Positions 13,580 to 26,836 of a DNA stretch of 64,000 bases are shown here, piece after piece (the first letter of the stretch is position 1; the number at the start of each line of letters is the position of its first letter). This DNA is from Homarus americanus. Its lineage: Eukaryota > Arthropoda > Malacostraca > Decapoda > Nephropidae. The notes under the pieces were generated by a model. It had not been told where the DNA came from, did no database searches, and saw only the letters and a list, made by a program, of their open reading frames with translations. The translations under genes were made by a program, and so were the position numbers. The stretch covers positions 1,047,001 through 1,111,000 of the forward strand of contig NW_024754732.1 in the NCBI RefSeq assembly GCF_018991925.1. The letters run 5' to 3'.

Positions 13580-15892
13580 CCTACCCTGAATACATGAGTA
13601 GGACACATTACATCACAACCTCCTCACACCTGTGGACATTTAAAGCACAGGGGTTGGTCATGTCACAGCTCCCATCCAACAAGATCTAGGAAAGTCTGTC
13701 AAAGAGTAAACGTGACTGAGAGAATCTAAGTGACCCATTTCAGGACTTCATAAGCAATAACTGGACTTGAGGATACTTCGGTGATTCTCAAGAACCAAGA
13801 GAAGGATTTTAGTACGTTGAGAAATGTGAAGTTTGGACCATGTGTGTTGATCAAGGTGGAGGAGCATGGTTGTAAAGGGACTTGGATTATTCTGAGGGAT
13901 CGTTAAGTTACAGTGACCTCGGCAAAGTTTGTAATGATTCATCTTGTCCTAATTAAAGTTCTGTTTAGTTTCCTTCATATTATTACATCACTTTCATTCC
14001 CCTTAGAGTCTCTACTCCCACAAGACTTCATGTGTACTGTCAGGACTAAGAATGGTGTTGGCTACCCTAGATCAAGTCATGGGTCTGATATCACCTGGCA
14101 ACCATGAACTAAATTATCTCAACGTTTACATATATCAGGCAGGTACGACACTCAATAACGACTACCTTTTACATAAGCCTACCTCGTTAACTCACCTAAT
14201 TGACTTTTCTTGATAAATGTTTACCTTTCGATGTTATATTCATCAGCGTAACGACCCTCTCCTATTTTACTATTAAACAAACTATTACTGTAATGATTTT
14301 ATTGGTCTGGATGTTTGTTGTTTTGTTCTCTATGTATATATGTCTGTAGTTTATGTTCACTACAGCACCTCCGACTACGTGTTTCGCTGTTAGTGGTAGT
14401 GTAGTGAACAAGATGTGTTGGGTGTTTCAAGGCGTAATTTTTCTTCTTTTTTTTTACAGACTGACCTTACGACTTCATGGTAAAAATGATTGGTTTTCAG
14501 CGTCTCCCGTTAACACATAGACAAATCGCCTTTGTGTTTCTAGTATTATACACATTATGACAAACGTGATCTGGCAGACAATGTCAAGTAACACATAATT
14601 TCAACATCTAAAATTTCCGCGGGTAGGGAGTTCAACACTGCACTTACCTGGAGTATTAATGAGTTTAGTTATACACATTGAATGTTTATTAGCCATTACA
14701 GTCAGCATGAATTCCAGTTAAGTACAGCACACTATTATGTTAAAAGGATGGGTTCATTATTTATCAGACATACTCTATATTAAACAATAATTAATTTAGT
14801 GGGCTTTTATAACGTATTTTAAACTCTACGGGACCTCACCAATCAGAGGCCGGGTGACGTTCTGCCCGTATCCACAAGGGTGAGGGAAAGGTATGAAGTG
14901 GACGGAGAACTCAATAGAAAATGCTATATAACGTTGTAGTACTTTTAATGTAAACATAACCTAACCTAACCAAACTTAACTTACCAGACATTACAGATTT
15001 CTCCGGGTACTCCAGTTTCCTCCTGTACAAACACTGGACAATAAAGATCATAACAAAGAAGAGACTAACCGCCCGAATAGCTGTTAAGTGGTGACATGAT
15101 AAATAAATGAAAAAGATAAATTCATAATACATGTACAGTCACAAGCCGTAATTTCTAGCTCACCCTGGCCACACATGAACGAACACACAACCTAACACAT
15201 CATGAGGCGTTCGATACTGGCTGGGTTTTCACATAACCGCTGCTTTTTCACAAAACATAGTATTTTAATGAATAATAATATGAAAAAACAGTCCATATTG
15301 GAAATTACTATTTTATTGACACTGTAGCGGAGATGAACCAGCTTCAGTAAGTGAAGCAAACTGTGGAACGTCGCCGCAAACATGAGAGTAGAGTTGACGC
15401 CTGACACGGGGAGTCAAACAAATACCTGACGTGAAAATACTGAATGTTATTTGTTGTGTTAGTAATGTACAACTTTATTTTGGTTGTCATGGGAGATACT
15501 AGTGGTAAACATGCCGTTGTTGCTTCAAGGATGTAGTTAATAAAATTACCTGCAGAATTTTACACAGTTACCTGTAATAGTTGAATCATTTTCTTTTCAG
15601 GAGAATTAAGTTTAACTTTCTAGATTTAAATGGTCCTATCCTTGCGCTTTCCTTCACTCTACAGTATATCACCTATAATCTTGTACATACTTGTATATAC
15701 ACTTCTATATACATAATTGATGTCAAATATACACACAGCACTAAATAACAGGTGAATTAACCATAAATATGTTATATGGAACATAAATACAACTTCCAAA
15801 ATTACCCTCATGTGCCGCCTCACCGTGGCCTGACGAGCTATACGTACGGTATAGTTGTGTCGGGCCTCAGGTCGAGGCACACTCGGCTCGCA
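13580..15892. other. non-coding unique sequence
   Basis: No recognisable gene. A 12-base CCTAACCTAACC island at 14957-14968 is another telomere-like trace. Short frames here have no family resemblance. Confidence 0.55.
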
Positions 15893-16060
15893 GCCTCGGG
15901 GTGGTCCCACCTTGCTTGGCCACTCGCACATGGTTGGTTCACAGCGGGCCCGTCTTTGGGAGGCCTCAGGGTAATTACCTTGCTTGGCCACTCGCTTCCT
16001 GGCCAGTCATGGCGGGCCCGTACTTGGGAGGCCTCAGGGTGGCCCACTCCTTGGCCAGCA
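15893..16060. repeat. GC-rich ~69-bp tandem repeat, ~2.4 copies
   Basis: Unit starts GCCTCRGGGT occur at 15893, 15963 and 16031. Each unit carries CCTTGCTTGGCCACTCGC and GCGGGCCCGT. The GC content stands out from the AT-rich surroundings, and overlapping frames on both strands are explained by lack of stops in GC-rich repeat. From 16061 to 18245 there is unique sequence with no feature I can name. Confidence 0.85.
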
Positions 16061-18245
16061 GTAACCGCTTCCGCTTCGTTCATTGGATGTCTAATGAGTT
16101 GTAACTTAACCAACGGGGGGCTTTAACGGGGACAAACGAAGTAACATAACTTACCAAATGAGGGGCGAAGCTTCCCGTTTACGACGTGCAACCTAACTAA
16201 CGGTGGGCGAAGCTCCATGGGGTACAAAAAGGCTTGTGACTGTACAAGTCGACCAAAATATGGTCCCGGTTTGACCACTATCGAAACTTGTGTACAGTTC
16301 TAATGACGATACTGAATTCCCATGTTATTTTAGTGAACATCGTCTGGATAAATTAACATATTTCTGAATAGCACCCACGTCTCCAGCCCCTCTACACCAT
16401 CTTTTCCTGTGGGCGTCAAAACATACAGCACAGTAAATGTTGGCTTTCTGTCAGTCGCAGCGTTTATCGCCGCCATCGAATAACTCACCAGATTACTTTC
16501 ATTTCGTTACTTCTCGGAGACGTTAAAATGAAGTTCTGGTTGCTCATGTTTGCCGACATTGTAATTAGTGCAGTAATATAGTCCGCTTCTCCAATATTCT
16601 GCCAAGTGCTCACTAAATTGTTCGAAACATTGAACTTATTCATTAAACTTTCTTATCATTAAGACCATTTCTTTTTGAGTGAACAAAAGCATATCCTGAC
16701 ACTTGCTATTGTTATATATCACGATATACTTTAATAACAACGTCCTTCACTATAGAGTAACGTGTTTCTTAATTAGACAACCAGACCATTCGAACAAGTG
16801 AGAGGGAAGTGTTTGTACCAGAACTTCTGATTGGTCAACAAGTAATCAACTATTAATTGGCTGGGCCGATGACTATTACGTCTTGCCTTGTGTCTGTATA
16901 GTTCTCACCAGTTTACACAGATGGCTCCACCAACACGAGAGCACTTTAATTCTTTCTATATTTCGGCGCGGTCCCTTATGACATGTTTGTTTTAATCAGT
17001 TGACATGTCTGGTGGGAGGAGGAAATTAAACCTTAGGAAGAAATCATTAATAGTTTACCTGGGCCCAAGATGTGATGTTCAGAGATAAAATAATGTAAAT
17101 TTATCTCGGAAAACTTGTACCCTTTATATTTTACTATTATCTAATATACCGGCGGTTCGTCGAGCATCTTTGATTCAGACTGACTAATATATTTCATTCA
17201 CACTTAGTTCCTCAGACTTGTGGCCTTATTAACATGTGGTAAGCCTGACATTATAAGGCCTGCATAGTCTGTGGTTCATATTTAATAATAATTTCAATCA
17301 CAGTTTGAAGAGTAAAGTTTCATGAGTCTCTAGTAAAGGTAATTATTTCAAGGATATTTGCCCTAAGATTTATGATATAGTGAGAACTGTACATAGGATG
17401 ACGCATATAGACCAAAAGATCCAAAACACATTTCATTACGTTTTGGAACTGTGCAGTCGTATCAGAAAAAACGATGATATCTGGTAACGTCAACTATCGC
17501 CAAAGGGCCATTACACATGTAGTTAACTAGCTGTGTTCTGTTTTCGTCATGACTCACTGTTGTAATTGGCTAAAAGTTCGCGGGCTGTTTTCTCATTGGC
17601 TACGTCAACGTTTAGTTCATTATTTTGCCAATAGATGGAAGCTCTTGCATGTTTTGTGTGACATTCGCGTTCCTCCATAAGGCCTATTTTTGATACAAAA
17701 TATTACGTATGACTTTGTGTGTCTGTTCAGATTTTTCTCGGTGTTACTATTATTGTTTAGAGCAAAGGTTATATACAGATGACAATAAAGGCCCAGTTTG
17801 GTCACAGGATTTTTAAAGCTGGAAAACAATCAAAGATTTACCTTGACTACATTATCTTGGCTTCAAACATACCAAATTGTTTTCCTGTGTGTCGAGGATG
17901 GTGGTCACGGGCGCTCCTGTGTGGCTTTAGTGTTTAAAATTGCGTGTTTACTGCTTCGTAGACAGTGTCGCTACATACAAACAGATAGAATACTTATCAA
18001 AGAGAACTTAAACAATGTGGTATGTTATCATCAGACTGTGCTCGAATGTTTTACGGGTTCCTCAGCAAATGTTGACACGACTACAAACTGTTTTCTGATT
18101 CGCCAAAGGTATGTACTGTAATGTATCGCCTATGTTGTTTTGTTGGGTTATTAAGTGTTTGATTTACATATCTTTGATAGATCACCCAATGAATCACCTC
18201 GTTACAGTTTGTTTCACGAAGATTAATTACCCTAACATAACCGAG

Positions 18246-18450
18246 TATTTCCACCCCGAGTATTCCCCCCCACCCTCGAGTATTTCCCCCCGACTATTTT
18301 CCCCGACTATTTTCCCCCGACTATTTATCCCCGAGTATTTTCCCCCGAGTATTTCCCCACGAGTATTTTCCCCACGAGTATTTTCCCCCGAGTATTTTCC
18401 TCCCGAGTATTTTCCCCAAATATTTTCCCCCAAGTATTTTCCACCGAGTT
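18246..18450. repeat. CGAGTATTTTCCCC minisatellite (~14-16 bp)
   Basis: About 13 units of CGAGTATTTTCCCC with variable C-run length, CGACTATT and CAAATATT variants. Length variation sits mainly in the C run. Confidence 0.93.
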
Positions 18451-18939
18451 AATTCTCCCTATTTTTTCCCGTTAATAACAACAAACACCGCAGTCACACG
18501 CCGCCCGTTTCGACGCCATGTTATGTGTAACAGATAACAAACGCAATGCACATCGATCGATCAACAAACTACACACCTATACGATGTGTCTGTCTGTAAT
18601 TTCTCCAAACGAACTTGATATTGACGTAAAATAATAATAATAACAATTAACTTCCATCCAAAGTAATTTAGATAATTAGTTTTGTTAGTTTGTTAGTACA
18701 GTGTGTCGCGAAATTAATACACATACAATATGATAAAAAGTCAAATGCAAATCCTCTCCCTACTGTTATTAATTTATTTTTATTATGTTATCAAAAGTAT
18801 TAAAAATCCTCTCATATAAATTTATAAAGTAAGTATTAATAAAGACTGGGATAATAAATATACAGGGTGTTTCAGTAATACATTTTATTGTTAATTCTGA
18901 GGGTGTACTTTTTAACGTGCTGTATACTGTATATTGTCG

Positions 18940-19016
18940 AGGTGAGGTGAGGTTAGGTGAGGTGGGGTGGGGTGGGGTGGGGTAGGGTGGGGTGGAGTAG
19001 GGTGGGGTGGGGTTAG
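18940..19016 (+). repeat. degenerate G-rich pentamer tract (GGTGA/GGTTA/GGTGG)
   Basis: AGGTG, AGGTT and GGGTG pentamers in tandem, apparently a telomere-like AGGTT tract diverged toward GGGGT. Runs of four G at five-base spacing make it a candidate G-quadruplex. Confidence 0.8.
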
Positions 19017-19204
19017 GTTGTTATAGAAAATTTATGCTGTCGCCTCCCCCTCCTCCCCTTGAAAATTCCAAGATCGCGCGTACCTTTAATTAGATTTCCT
19101 CCAGGTAATATACTTTGGGTTCAGGTAAAATATCAGTTCCACCTCAAAACTCTATTCAAAATCTGATTAAACAGTTCCACCTTTTGACCAGTAAACTACC
19201 CAGG

Positions 19205-19780
19205 TGGAGAGGAAAGCTTGACCTCGGTGTTTAGTGATGGCTAAGCTTGATGCGGCTTGACATAGGAAACTGATTTGTATGCTGGTGTGAGAGCAGGGAT
19301 GGATAAGCTTGGTGGGGTTAAGAGAGATAGGGGAACTTAGTGTGGGGGTGAAGGAAAGATAAGCTTGAGAAGGATATGGATGATCAGCTTAGTGTAGGGG
19401 TATAGGAAGGATAAAGCTTAGTGTAGGGACATGAGAAAGATAACCTTGATTGGGAATGACAGAAGGATAAGCTTGGTGTAAGAGAGAAAGATGGATAAAA
19501 TTAATGTGACTGGGTAAAGGATAAGCTTAGTGCAGGGTGAGATGGAGAATAAGCTTGAGATAGGGGGCAGAGAGGGAGAAGTGAGTGAGTGAGTGAGAGG
19601 GAGGGAGAGGTGATTGAGAGGGAGATGAATGAATGAGTGAGAGGGAGAGGGAGAGGTGTTGCAAAGATTGACATAATGATGAATAAGAGATGGCAGGGAC
19701 TTTGTGTGGGGTCAGGGGGAAGAGAGTCATTTGGTGTGGATTATGACGGGGCATGGAGAACTGGTTGAGCATTAAGATGA
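19205..19780. repeat. decayed purine-rich minisatellite with recurring GATAAGCTT
   Basis: The motif RGATAAGCTTGRTGT recurs at about 35-50 bp spacing through the interval with substitutions and indels, separated by purine-rich filler. It looks like an old tandem array. No protein is supported. The following 19781-20345 has only GGTGGT-rich patches. Confidence 0.65.
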
Positions 19781-20349
19781 GGATATAGAGTCATTTTCTG
19801 GTGGCAGGAGGGACCTAGTATGTGGTGTGGTGGTGGTGGGACAAATTGTGTGGTGTTAGTGGTATGGTGGTGGTATGGTAGTGGAGTAAGACGCTGTTTT
19901 TTTTAGTATATCAAGAACACAATACATATATGTAGTTTATATAATTGATCACCCTTACATACAGACCAGTTAAAGATACATAAAACACACATTACATACA
20001 TATATTAATGAACTAATACACATATCACCAAGAATTCCGGTCTCTTCTTCTCTTATTAACTAAATCCAACTTATCATTCTACCAGTGAGCTTCCTATGGT
20101 CTCAGAATAGTGTGTACAGGTTTTCTCTAACAGTATATGGAGGATGTCCTTCTTGAATCGTTGCCTAGGATATATTCTTCTAAGGTAATACATCAAGTTG
20201 AGTTTTATCACATGATGGTCGTGGAGTATAATGGAGGGAAGTATTTGATATATGGTTTAGAGTGAGTGATGATGTAATGATATCTTGTCCAGACGTGTAG
20301 GAGTTCAACTCTTGTGTCTGGTGGTGCGTAGGAAGCCGACCAGCCAGGA

Positions 20350-20430
20350 GCGTTGGGTTGGGTTGGGTTGGGTTCGGTTGGGTTGGGTTGCTGGTTGGGT
20401 TGTGTTGGGCCCGGTTGGGTTGGGTTGGAT
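20350..20430 (+). repeat. (GGGTT)n pentamer tract
   Basis: TTGGG pentamers with occasional TTCGG and TTGTG variants; a G-rich relative of the TTAGG tracts elsewhere in the window. Confidence 0.9.
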
Positions 20431-20805
20431 TTAAAATCATAGGTTAGAGTCAGGTTCTACTCTGTGATATTTCCACACGTAGACGATCCCTCTCAAGTTA
20501 TAAGTTCGTGTGTGTGTGTGTTGGTCTGCCTAATTTTGTCCTATAATATATGTTAAAATTATCTGGCGTTCTAATCACGGCGATAATTTCACAGTGTAGT
20601 GTAATGAATGTATAAAAGCCTTATATTTAATTATAATCTCACACTAGAATCTATACCTTTTAATGATAAATTTTAATCAGTGAATATTAATTTTTTTCAT
20701 TAATACAATTATCTCCAGTTTAGACCTTCGATAAAAAAATCAGTGTTATACCCAAATGAATAATCAAGGAACTAGTTGAGGGAATATTAATTTCATCTCG
20801 TTTCC

Positions 20806-20908
20806 ACCTAACCTAACCTAATCTAACCTAACCTAACCTAACCTTCCGGGTGATTAATTTTAGGTGTAATAAGCTAGGGAGGGCCAAACTTCAGGTGATC
20901 TTATTTAA
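20806..20908. mobile_element. partial copy of CCTAA-containing TIR element (copy A, one end)
   Basis: A CCTAA tract (20806-20843) is followed by AATAAGCTAGGGAGGG and CTTCAGGTGATC (20896-20907). This is the order of the right half of the element at 22036-22244. No matching left end is visible, so it is solo or decayed. Confidence 0.55.
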
Positions 20909-22035
20909 TTACTAATACGTATGTTTCTCAAGGTATGGATTGACAGTTCACTTCCTCACTGGTAATATAATGCAGCTGGGTATCAAAGAATGTACAGTTG
21001 TCATAATTCCCTGAACACTTGGCAATTACCGGCATGTTAGTACTTGAGGATGATTAAGTGAAAAAGATTGAAATTTTAGCATAATTTTCTCAGATTTGTT
21101 TTTCTCGGTAAAAACTTTGTAATCCAACTTTCCAAACTGGAGTCAATAGATTCGTGGTCTCCCCCCCTCTCCCCGCCCCCCCAAAAAAAACTACTCCCAT
21201 GTCTTATCTCTATTTTTATTTTTTGTTTTTGTTTTTTATTTAGTGATCAAAAACAAAAAACCTCAACACAAACATTGATCCCTTGAAAACTTTCCTCTAG
21301 GTATGTATCATTTAAGTACAAACACAACAAAGACATGTGGTTGTTAAGTCACTTGTATAAGGACACTTTACAGTCAATGTTTACATCACGTTAGATAAGA
21401 AGTGACTCAGCGGTTTTAAAGAAGTCGAATGTCGAAGTATAAACACATAGGAGACTGTCGACTTCTCTATAATCTGACGTGAACTGATTCTTGCTGTATC
21501 ATCTCGGTCATTGTGTATTATAAAAGTGACTTATTCACTACATCGAGACTTGATTTATTGATTTTAATAAGGTTATGAAAAAAATAAAAATACAAACCTT
21601 TGACATATTTCAATTATAATTAGTCATGGACCATCGACTTGGACAAACATTAATTTTATTTTTTTTATTTTTTATTCCTATTTGGTTTTAACTCAAAATA
21701 CCTTAATAATCCTCAAACCCAAACATTATTCTCCTGATAAATGTAATATTCTCACAGTATATGGGCTACATAAGTTACACCGATTATGTAAATTGGAAAA
21801 CTTACCTCCACCTCCCACGATAACAACTTCTTCCTATATCGATCATAACGAATAGGTATCTTACAGCCAGGATCGCCCCGTGAGTGTGGAATGTGTCACC
21901 AATAACACGCGTGAGTAGGGAATGAGTGAAGTTTTCTGCAAATGTTTACCGATGCTTCCAGGCAGGTGCGTGTTAGGTCTCCGTGCTGGGTACAGTGTGA
22001 GGCTTACCGAAGACAGGTGGGATAGGTTAATGAAA
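20909..22035. other. non-coding, AT-rich unique sequence
   Basis: Contains homopolymer-rich stretches (C run near 21175, T/A runs near 21215-21260 and 21655-21675) but no gene, tRNA or array. Confidence 0.6.
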
Positions 22036-22244
22036 GGATCACCTGAAGATCAGCCCCTCAGTTTATTTCATGTGATGATTAAATACTATAATGTTAACTA
22101 GACCTATCTTATCCTAAAACTTACCTAACCTAACCTAATGCTAACCAAAATTAGCTTAACTTAATCTAACCCAACTCCCCAGGAAGCATTAGGGTGTTGA
22201 ATCATCTGCTGAAATGAAGTAGGGGGTTAATCTTCAGGTGATCC
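22036..22244. mobile_element. 209-bp TIR (MITE-like) element with telomere-like CCTAA interior
   Basis: The left end reads GGATCACCTGAAGATCAGCC and continues through CCCTCAGTTTATTTCATG to about 22082. The right end (22197-22244) is its imperfect inverted complement: AATCATCTGCTGAAATGAAG, then TAGGGGGTTAATCTTCAGG and TGATCC. The interior carries CCTAACCTAACCTAA (22124-22138) and related CTTAA/CTAAC pentamers. Related right ends occur near 20.9, 28.6 and 52.4 kb, so this is a dispersed family, and this copy is the only one with both ends. There is no coding capacity, so it would be non-autonomous. A clear target-site duplication is not visible, and the superfamily is unknown. Confidence 0.65.
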
Positions 22245-23673
22245 CAGAAGTAAATTAGCCAATAACATTTACTTCTATCAATAACACTCCAAGTTTCCTG
22301 CTACTGTGTGTTTATCTGAGTCGTCACTAACTTTGCTCTGTAACTCGAGCTCTGAACTTCTTGTAAGTGCAGTTGCTCAATTTCCTCAGGAGGGCGCAGT
22401 AGAAGCCAAGCAGTTGTAACAGTTTTAGTACATATAACCATCAGGGGAACCTTGTAAGAACACAGGTTTCCCCAGAGGTAATTAAGGACAGAATATCGTC
22501 GCCTCTCATCTGTTCAGTCATTAGCGGCCATCGGTCATTCGCCGGTCCGTCAACGATGATTTGGTCGCCTCTACTCCGACAGCAGCGGTGAGGTCCTATA
22601 TTCTTGCTCAATATTATGCGTCTTGTCTTCAAGTATTTAGGACACTGCACAACGTCGTGTTACCTTGTGGTGTCTTTTGCTCTGAAGGCCTGGGCTAAAT
22701 CTAGGTCACTAGGGTGAGTCTGGAAGCATACATAAGAGGTGGTGGAGAGGCTTGAGCTGGCTAGAGTGGGTGTGGTCATTTCAGGAAACGACACATGAGG
22801 GACAGGCTTCTTTCTTTCCTTTGAAATAACTTCGTCGTAGACTGGGGCGAGGAATCCCATTCACAACACAGGTTTAATATTTCCACACATATGATCAATA
22901 TTGGTTCGGATACCTTTTCAGCAACCATTAGAAATTTAAAATGATTATAGATCCCAGCGTTGACTGGCGTGTGCCTCCCGTCGCTGCCGTCTTCACCAAC
23001 ACCTGCCTCGATGTTCTCTCTAAAATTATAAATCATCTCAACGTGTCAAAAATGTAAATATATTCGCAAATTCAGGTTAGATGAGGGAGGCCAATATTTT
23101 CTCTGCCCTCGACAAATTTTTTTGATGGCGACGTATGACAAACAAGAGAGACTCACAGTGGATGATCTGCCACTTGCAGACTTCTTACATGTCCTTCACC
23201 ATATTTTATAGCGGAATCTTTTTCGCGGGTTTACACAGGAGTAACATTTAACTTCTCTCATATGGGATTTGTTTTCAATTTTTCCCTTTGAGTTTTTTCT
23301 TTCATCATCTGGCCATTGTTAAAAAAGGATGTGATTTTCGGCATTACATCAACATTCACAACATACTAAAAAAACGTTCACAAGTAGTCTTAACATCTCA
23401 GCAACACTGCCAGAACACCTTGTGTACAGTGTTGTGTTGACTTATTGTCAACGTGTGAAGTAAAGTGGTCACTCAGCTCGTAAATCTCGGCACAGGTAAA
23501 TTACTGGATCGCTCTTACCGATATTTTAGTGTGTTGAGTCACATTATCAGTATCCTCAAAATGAAAACGATGAATTCCAGATATAAACGTCTTGTTTTGT
23601 ACACTAATGCTTGAAATGTCAACACAGCCGTTTTCTCAGTTGTTCGGGAGCTGGGTGAAAAAATTCGGGCGTT
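22245..23673. other. no recognisable feature
   Basis: Unique sequence. Open frames of 66-86 codons occur on the minus strand (22441-23036) with balanced composition, but I recognise no domain and see no flanking splice sites that would decide the matter. Confidence 0.5.
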
Positions 23674-23808
23674 AGTTCCCACATGTGAATGGGCTTATTA
23701 AACTCGTTTCCGAGGCCTCTCACACCAGTCGTAGGCATTAATGCTGCGTACGACTGGGTGAAAGATCTCGGAAACGCGTTTAATAAAGCCTATTCATGTG
23801 TGGGAGCT
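23674..23808. repeat. 135-bp foldback: 60-bp imperfect inverted repeat, 15-nt loop
   Basis: The left arm 23674-23733 pairs with the right arm 23749-23808 at roughly four positions in five across its whole length. It contains CGTTTCCGAG against CTCGGAAACG and CCCACATGTGAAT against ATTCATGTGTGGG. The loop is 23734-23748. This could be a MITE or a foldback element; the stem is longer than a usual animal microRNA precursor. Confidence 0.85.
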
Positions 23809-26160
23809 CCATGAATATATTACGAGTTGTAGAGTATTGAACTCATGGCTTAATATTTAAGTGATTTTCAAGTAAGCTCCTCTGTAACTATGCACCCCCC
23901 CCCCCCAGCAACTTCCCTTGGACCCTGTGGCAAAGCATCAGATCATGTGTCACAACCCTGTCCAAGCTTCCTGGTGCTGTCTGTGTGTGTGTCACTATAA
24001 TAACTATTTCCACCACTAACACTATAACGGGAGTCGGCTCATATTCACCGAGACACCAGGACGACAATATTGACCTAAAGGCGTATGTCTGAATGTCTCT
24101 CTCTGCTCGGTTCAATTTTCTGCTCATATTTTCTTACGGGGATTCCTCTACGCTGGGGGTGTATCTACGTTGCCTGACACCACTAACTGATAAAGGAACA
24201 CTGGTGCTATAAGCTGACATAGAAACTGAGATATAGAGAAATCCAGTGAGATACCCACGCTTTTGTAAACCCCTGAATTGTTTAAAGGACCGCAGTTTGG
24301 TGTCAGAAATAAAAGCTGGCCACAAAATCCTCGCTACCACAGATCAATACCATCGGGCATTACAGCAACAGGTTTATAGTGAGATAAAAATACAAAGTTC
24401 ACATAATAATAACCGAAACGAACCCTCGGTCACCAACACATGTGAATGACCTGTACTGTTGTTTGGCTGCAAGAATTTCATTGCCTTAGTTTCCGTATCA
24501 CTAGAGGCTAACATTACAGGGATAGGAGGAACGCCAACGTGAGGTTAGTTCTATCTTACAAGCCACACACGCGTTCCATGAGGACAATAAAAGTGAAGGA
24601 ATCCTGGCAAGATCACCATATTGTACCTGTAACACTCCCAAAGTCCCTGTTGCTGTCTGACTCATCACTAAATAACACAACGATGATCTTCTGGTAGTCA
24701 CAGTAGACCGTATCAGTTGCTTGATCAGATAAAGAAGAATAGGTAATGGCCGCGCAGGTCACCAGTCCTCACAAAGACGCCAAAAATCTTCGGGAGGAGG
24801 AAGAGTATTCGAGCTGCTCAGATAATTACAAGTGAAGACAAAATAGCCTCTTTACGGTGGCTGTCGTGGCTTCTATACATATATAAATTTCTGTCACAAG
24901 CACCGTGAATAGCTTGACGTGTACAGTAATATACCTCTTAGTAAAACTCAAATGGTACATCACCTTGAATATGTCCGGGCCAGAGAAACAATGTCTGTAT
25001 AATATAACCAGGAAATTCGCTTTCTACACAGTAAGGGCTGGAGAAGGTGTCCGAGAAGCCGGCTCAGAGCTGGCCTTAATGTGAGCAATGTAACCTCCTC
25101 GCTTTCCTACCAGCCAGCCTCAGTAGAGCCGGCCATCTAGACCTTGTTTACCATTGGCCAGCCTCGGGATTTGCTCCTAACACATTACACCGTCCCACCA
25201 GGTGTATATAAGGAGTTGACCCAGCTGGGGACGATACTTGTTCTCTGGCGGGTGTAGGCGAGGATTGTCATTGCTGCCAGCTGATATGATGAGCTGAGGA
25301 AGCTCGTGTTGTGATTACCATCAATTTGTCTGAAGGAAACCCTAGGACAAAATATCGTTATCGTCGTGTACGTGTTGTTGTTCGCCCGAATCTCTACGAA
25401 GATGAACATATATCTTTGTCAAAGTAACTCATTTGTTACTGGTGTCCGAAAAAGAATATATTGCTGGGACATAATCTTCTGCTTCCTTCCTTCCTTCCAC
25501 CCCTTGAGCAACACCTTCTCCACTCATCTCTATCGTGGCACCAACTTGTTCGATCAATTAGGAGATAATTTCATAAATAAATCTTTGAAAAAAAAAACAA
25601 ATCTTGATCGAAATTCTTACGTGTTTGTAAATTATTATTTTTTTCAATATTTGGCCAAGTGAGTACAACTGTAACTTACCCACGGAAATAACAACCCAAA
25701 TATGGGAGCTATATTGAGATTCTTCAAAAATTTACTCCTTATCCCATCACGTGGAAAAAACAAAACCAATACAATGAAACAAACAAACTTGATCCTAACC
25801 CTCTGTATGGGGACCGTCAACCACACCGTCACATCCGACACCAGAATCTCAGAATAAAAATCCTCTATCTTACAGGATGTCTCGTATGGCGCCAAGTCTC
25901 CCTGATCAGGTCCTACCGCTCTTATCATCCTACACACAGATAACAGAACGCATCGAGTACATGTACGGTCTCAGTGTAATATTCCCTCCATCTTTATGTC
26001 CTAAGTTCACAGAGGTAGATGGACGCGTGTTTACATCCCTCTAACACTATACCAAGATGGAGTCATAGTTTACCCATGAGATTTTAACGAAATAACAACC
26101 TGGTTATTAAATCTCTCGTTCGGGTAAAATATCAAACGTAAGAATCTCTGAGAATGTGGA
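23809..26160. other. non-coding; possible TATA element near 25205
   Basis: No recognised gene. A C homopolymer of about 13 lies near 23892. GTATATAAGG at 25204-25213, with GC-rich sequence downstream, could be a core promoter TATA box, but no transcript or coding exon nearby supports it. Confidence 0.4.
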
Positions 26161-26280
26161 GGGTGGTGGTGGTGGTGGTGGTCGGCGGGATATGAAAAAC
26201 ACGGCTGCTCAGGAATTATTCATCAGATGCGTTTAGGCCTATTTGGTGTCGTGTGAGGAGGGGAGGTGAGGGCACATTGT

Positions 26281-26313
<33 letters not shown>
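26161..26313. repeat. (GGT)n and (TC)n microsatellites
   Basis: GGT triplets at 26163-26182 and a 30-base TC tract at 26284-26313. Confidence 0.95.
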
Positions 26314-26314
<1 letters not shown>

Positions 26315-26412
26315 GGTAATCAGGGATACTTCGTCTGATTTAATACAACTGAGTTTCTGCCACATAGAGATGACTTGTATGGAGCTGTCTCTATTAGCTC
26401 CGAGTTTAGTTA

Positions 26413-26610
26413 GCTCTATAGATGCATCATTTACATTATATTCACTACATTATTAACATCATTTACATTATATTCCTTACATTATACTTTTTACAGTATT
26501 TACATTATACTCTTTACGATATTTACATCATTTACATTATAATCCTTACATTATATTCTTTACATTTTTTACATTATACTCTTTACTTTATTTACATCAT
26601 TTACATTATA
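26413..26610. repeat. ACATTATA-rich degenerate tandem repeat
   Basis: TTTACATTATATTCYTTACA and TTTACATCATTTACATTATA recur through the interval with ~18-25 bp spacing. The resulting Tyr/Ile/Leu-rich frame is compositional. Confidence 0.85.
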
Positions 26611-26800
26611 TTTTGGTCATTCTTATTCAGTAAACTATGAAATTTGGTGTCAAGTTCAAGGGTTATATCAGTTATTCTTCCCAGTAACAACAAGCACATG
26701 GCTGGTTCTTCTCCCTAATGGAAAAGTTACCATCTCTTCGTGTCGCTTGTGATGTTAGATAAATCCATTGGTAGAAAAATACAGAAAGATAATTAACGTG

Positions 26801-26836
26801 AAGCTTGATAGTGAAGCTTGATAGTGAAGCTTGATA
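26801..26836. repeat. 13-bp tandem repeat GTGAAGCTTGATA, three copies
   Basis: Three exact or near-exact consecutive copies. The stretch 26837-27637 that follows has no recognisable feature. Confidence 0.9.
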
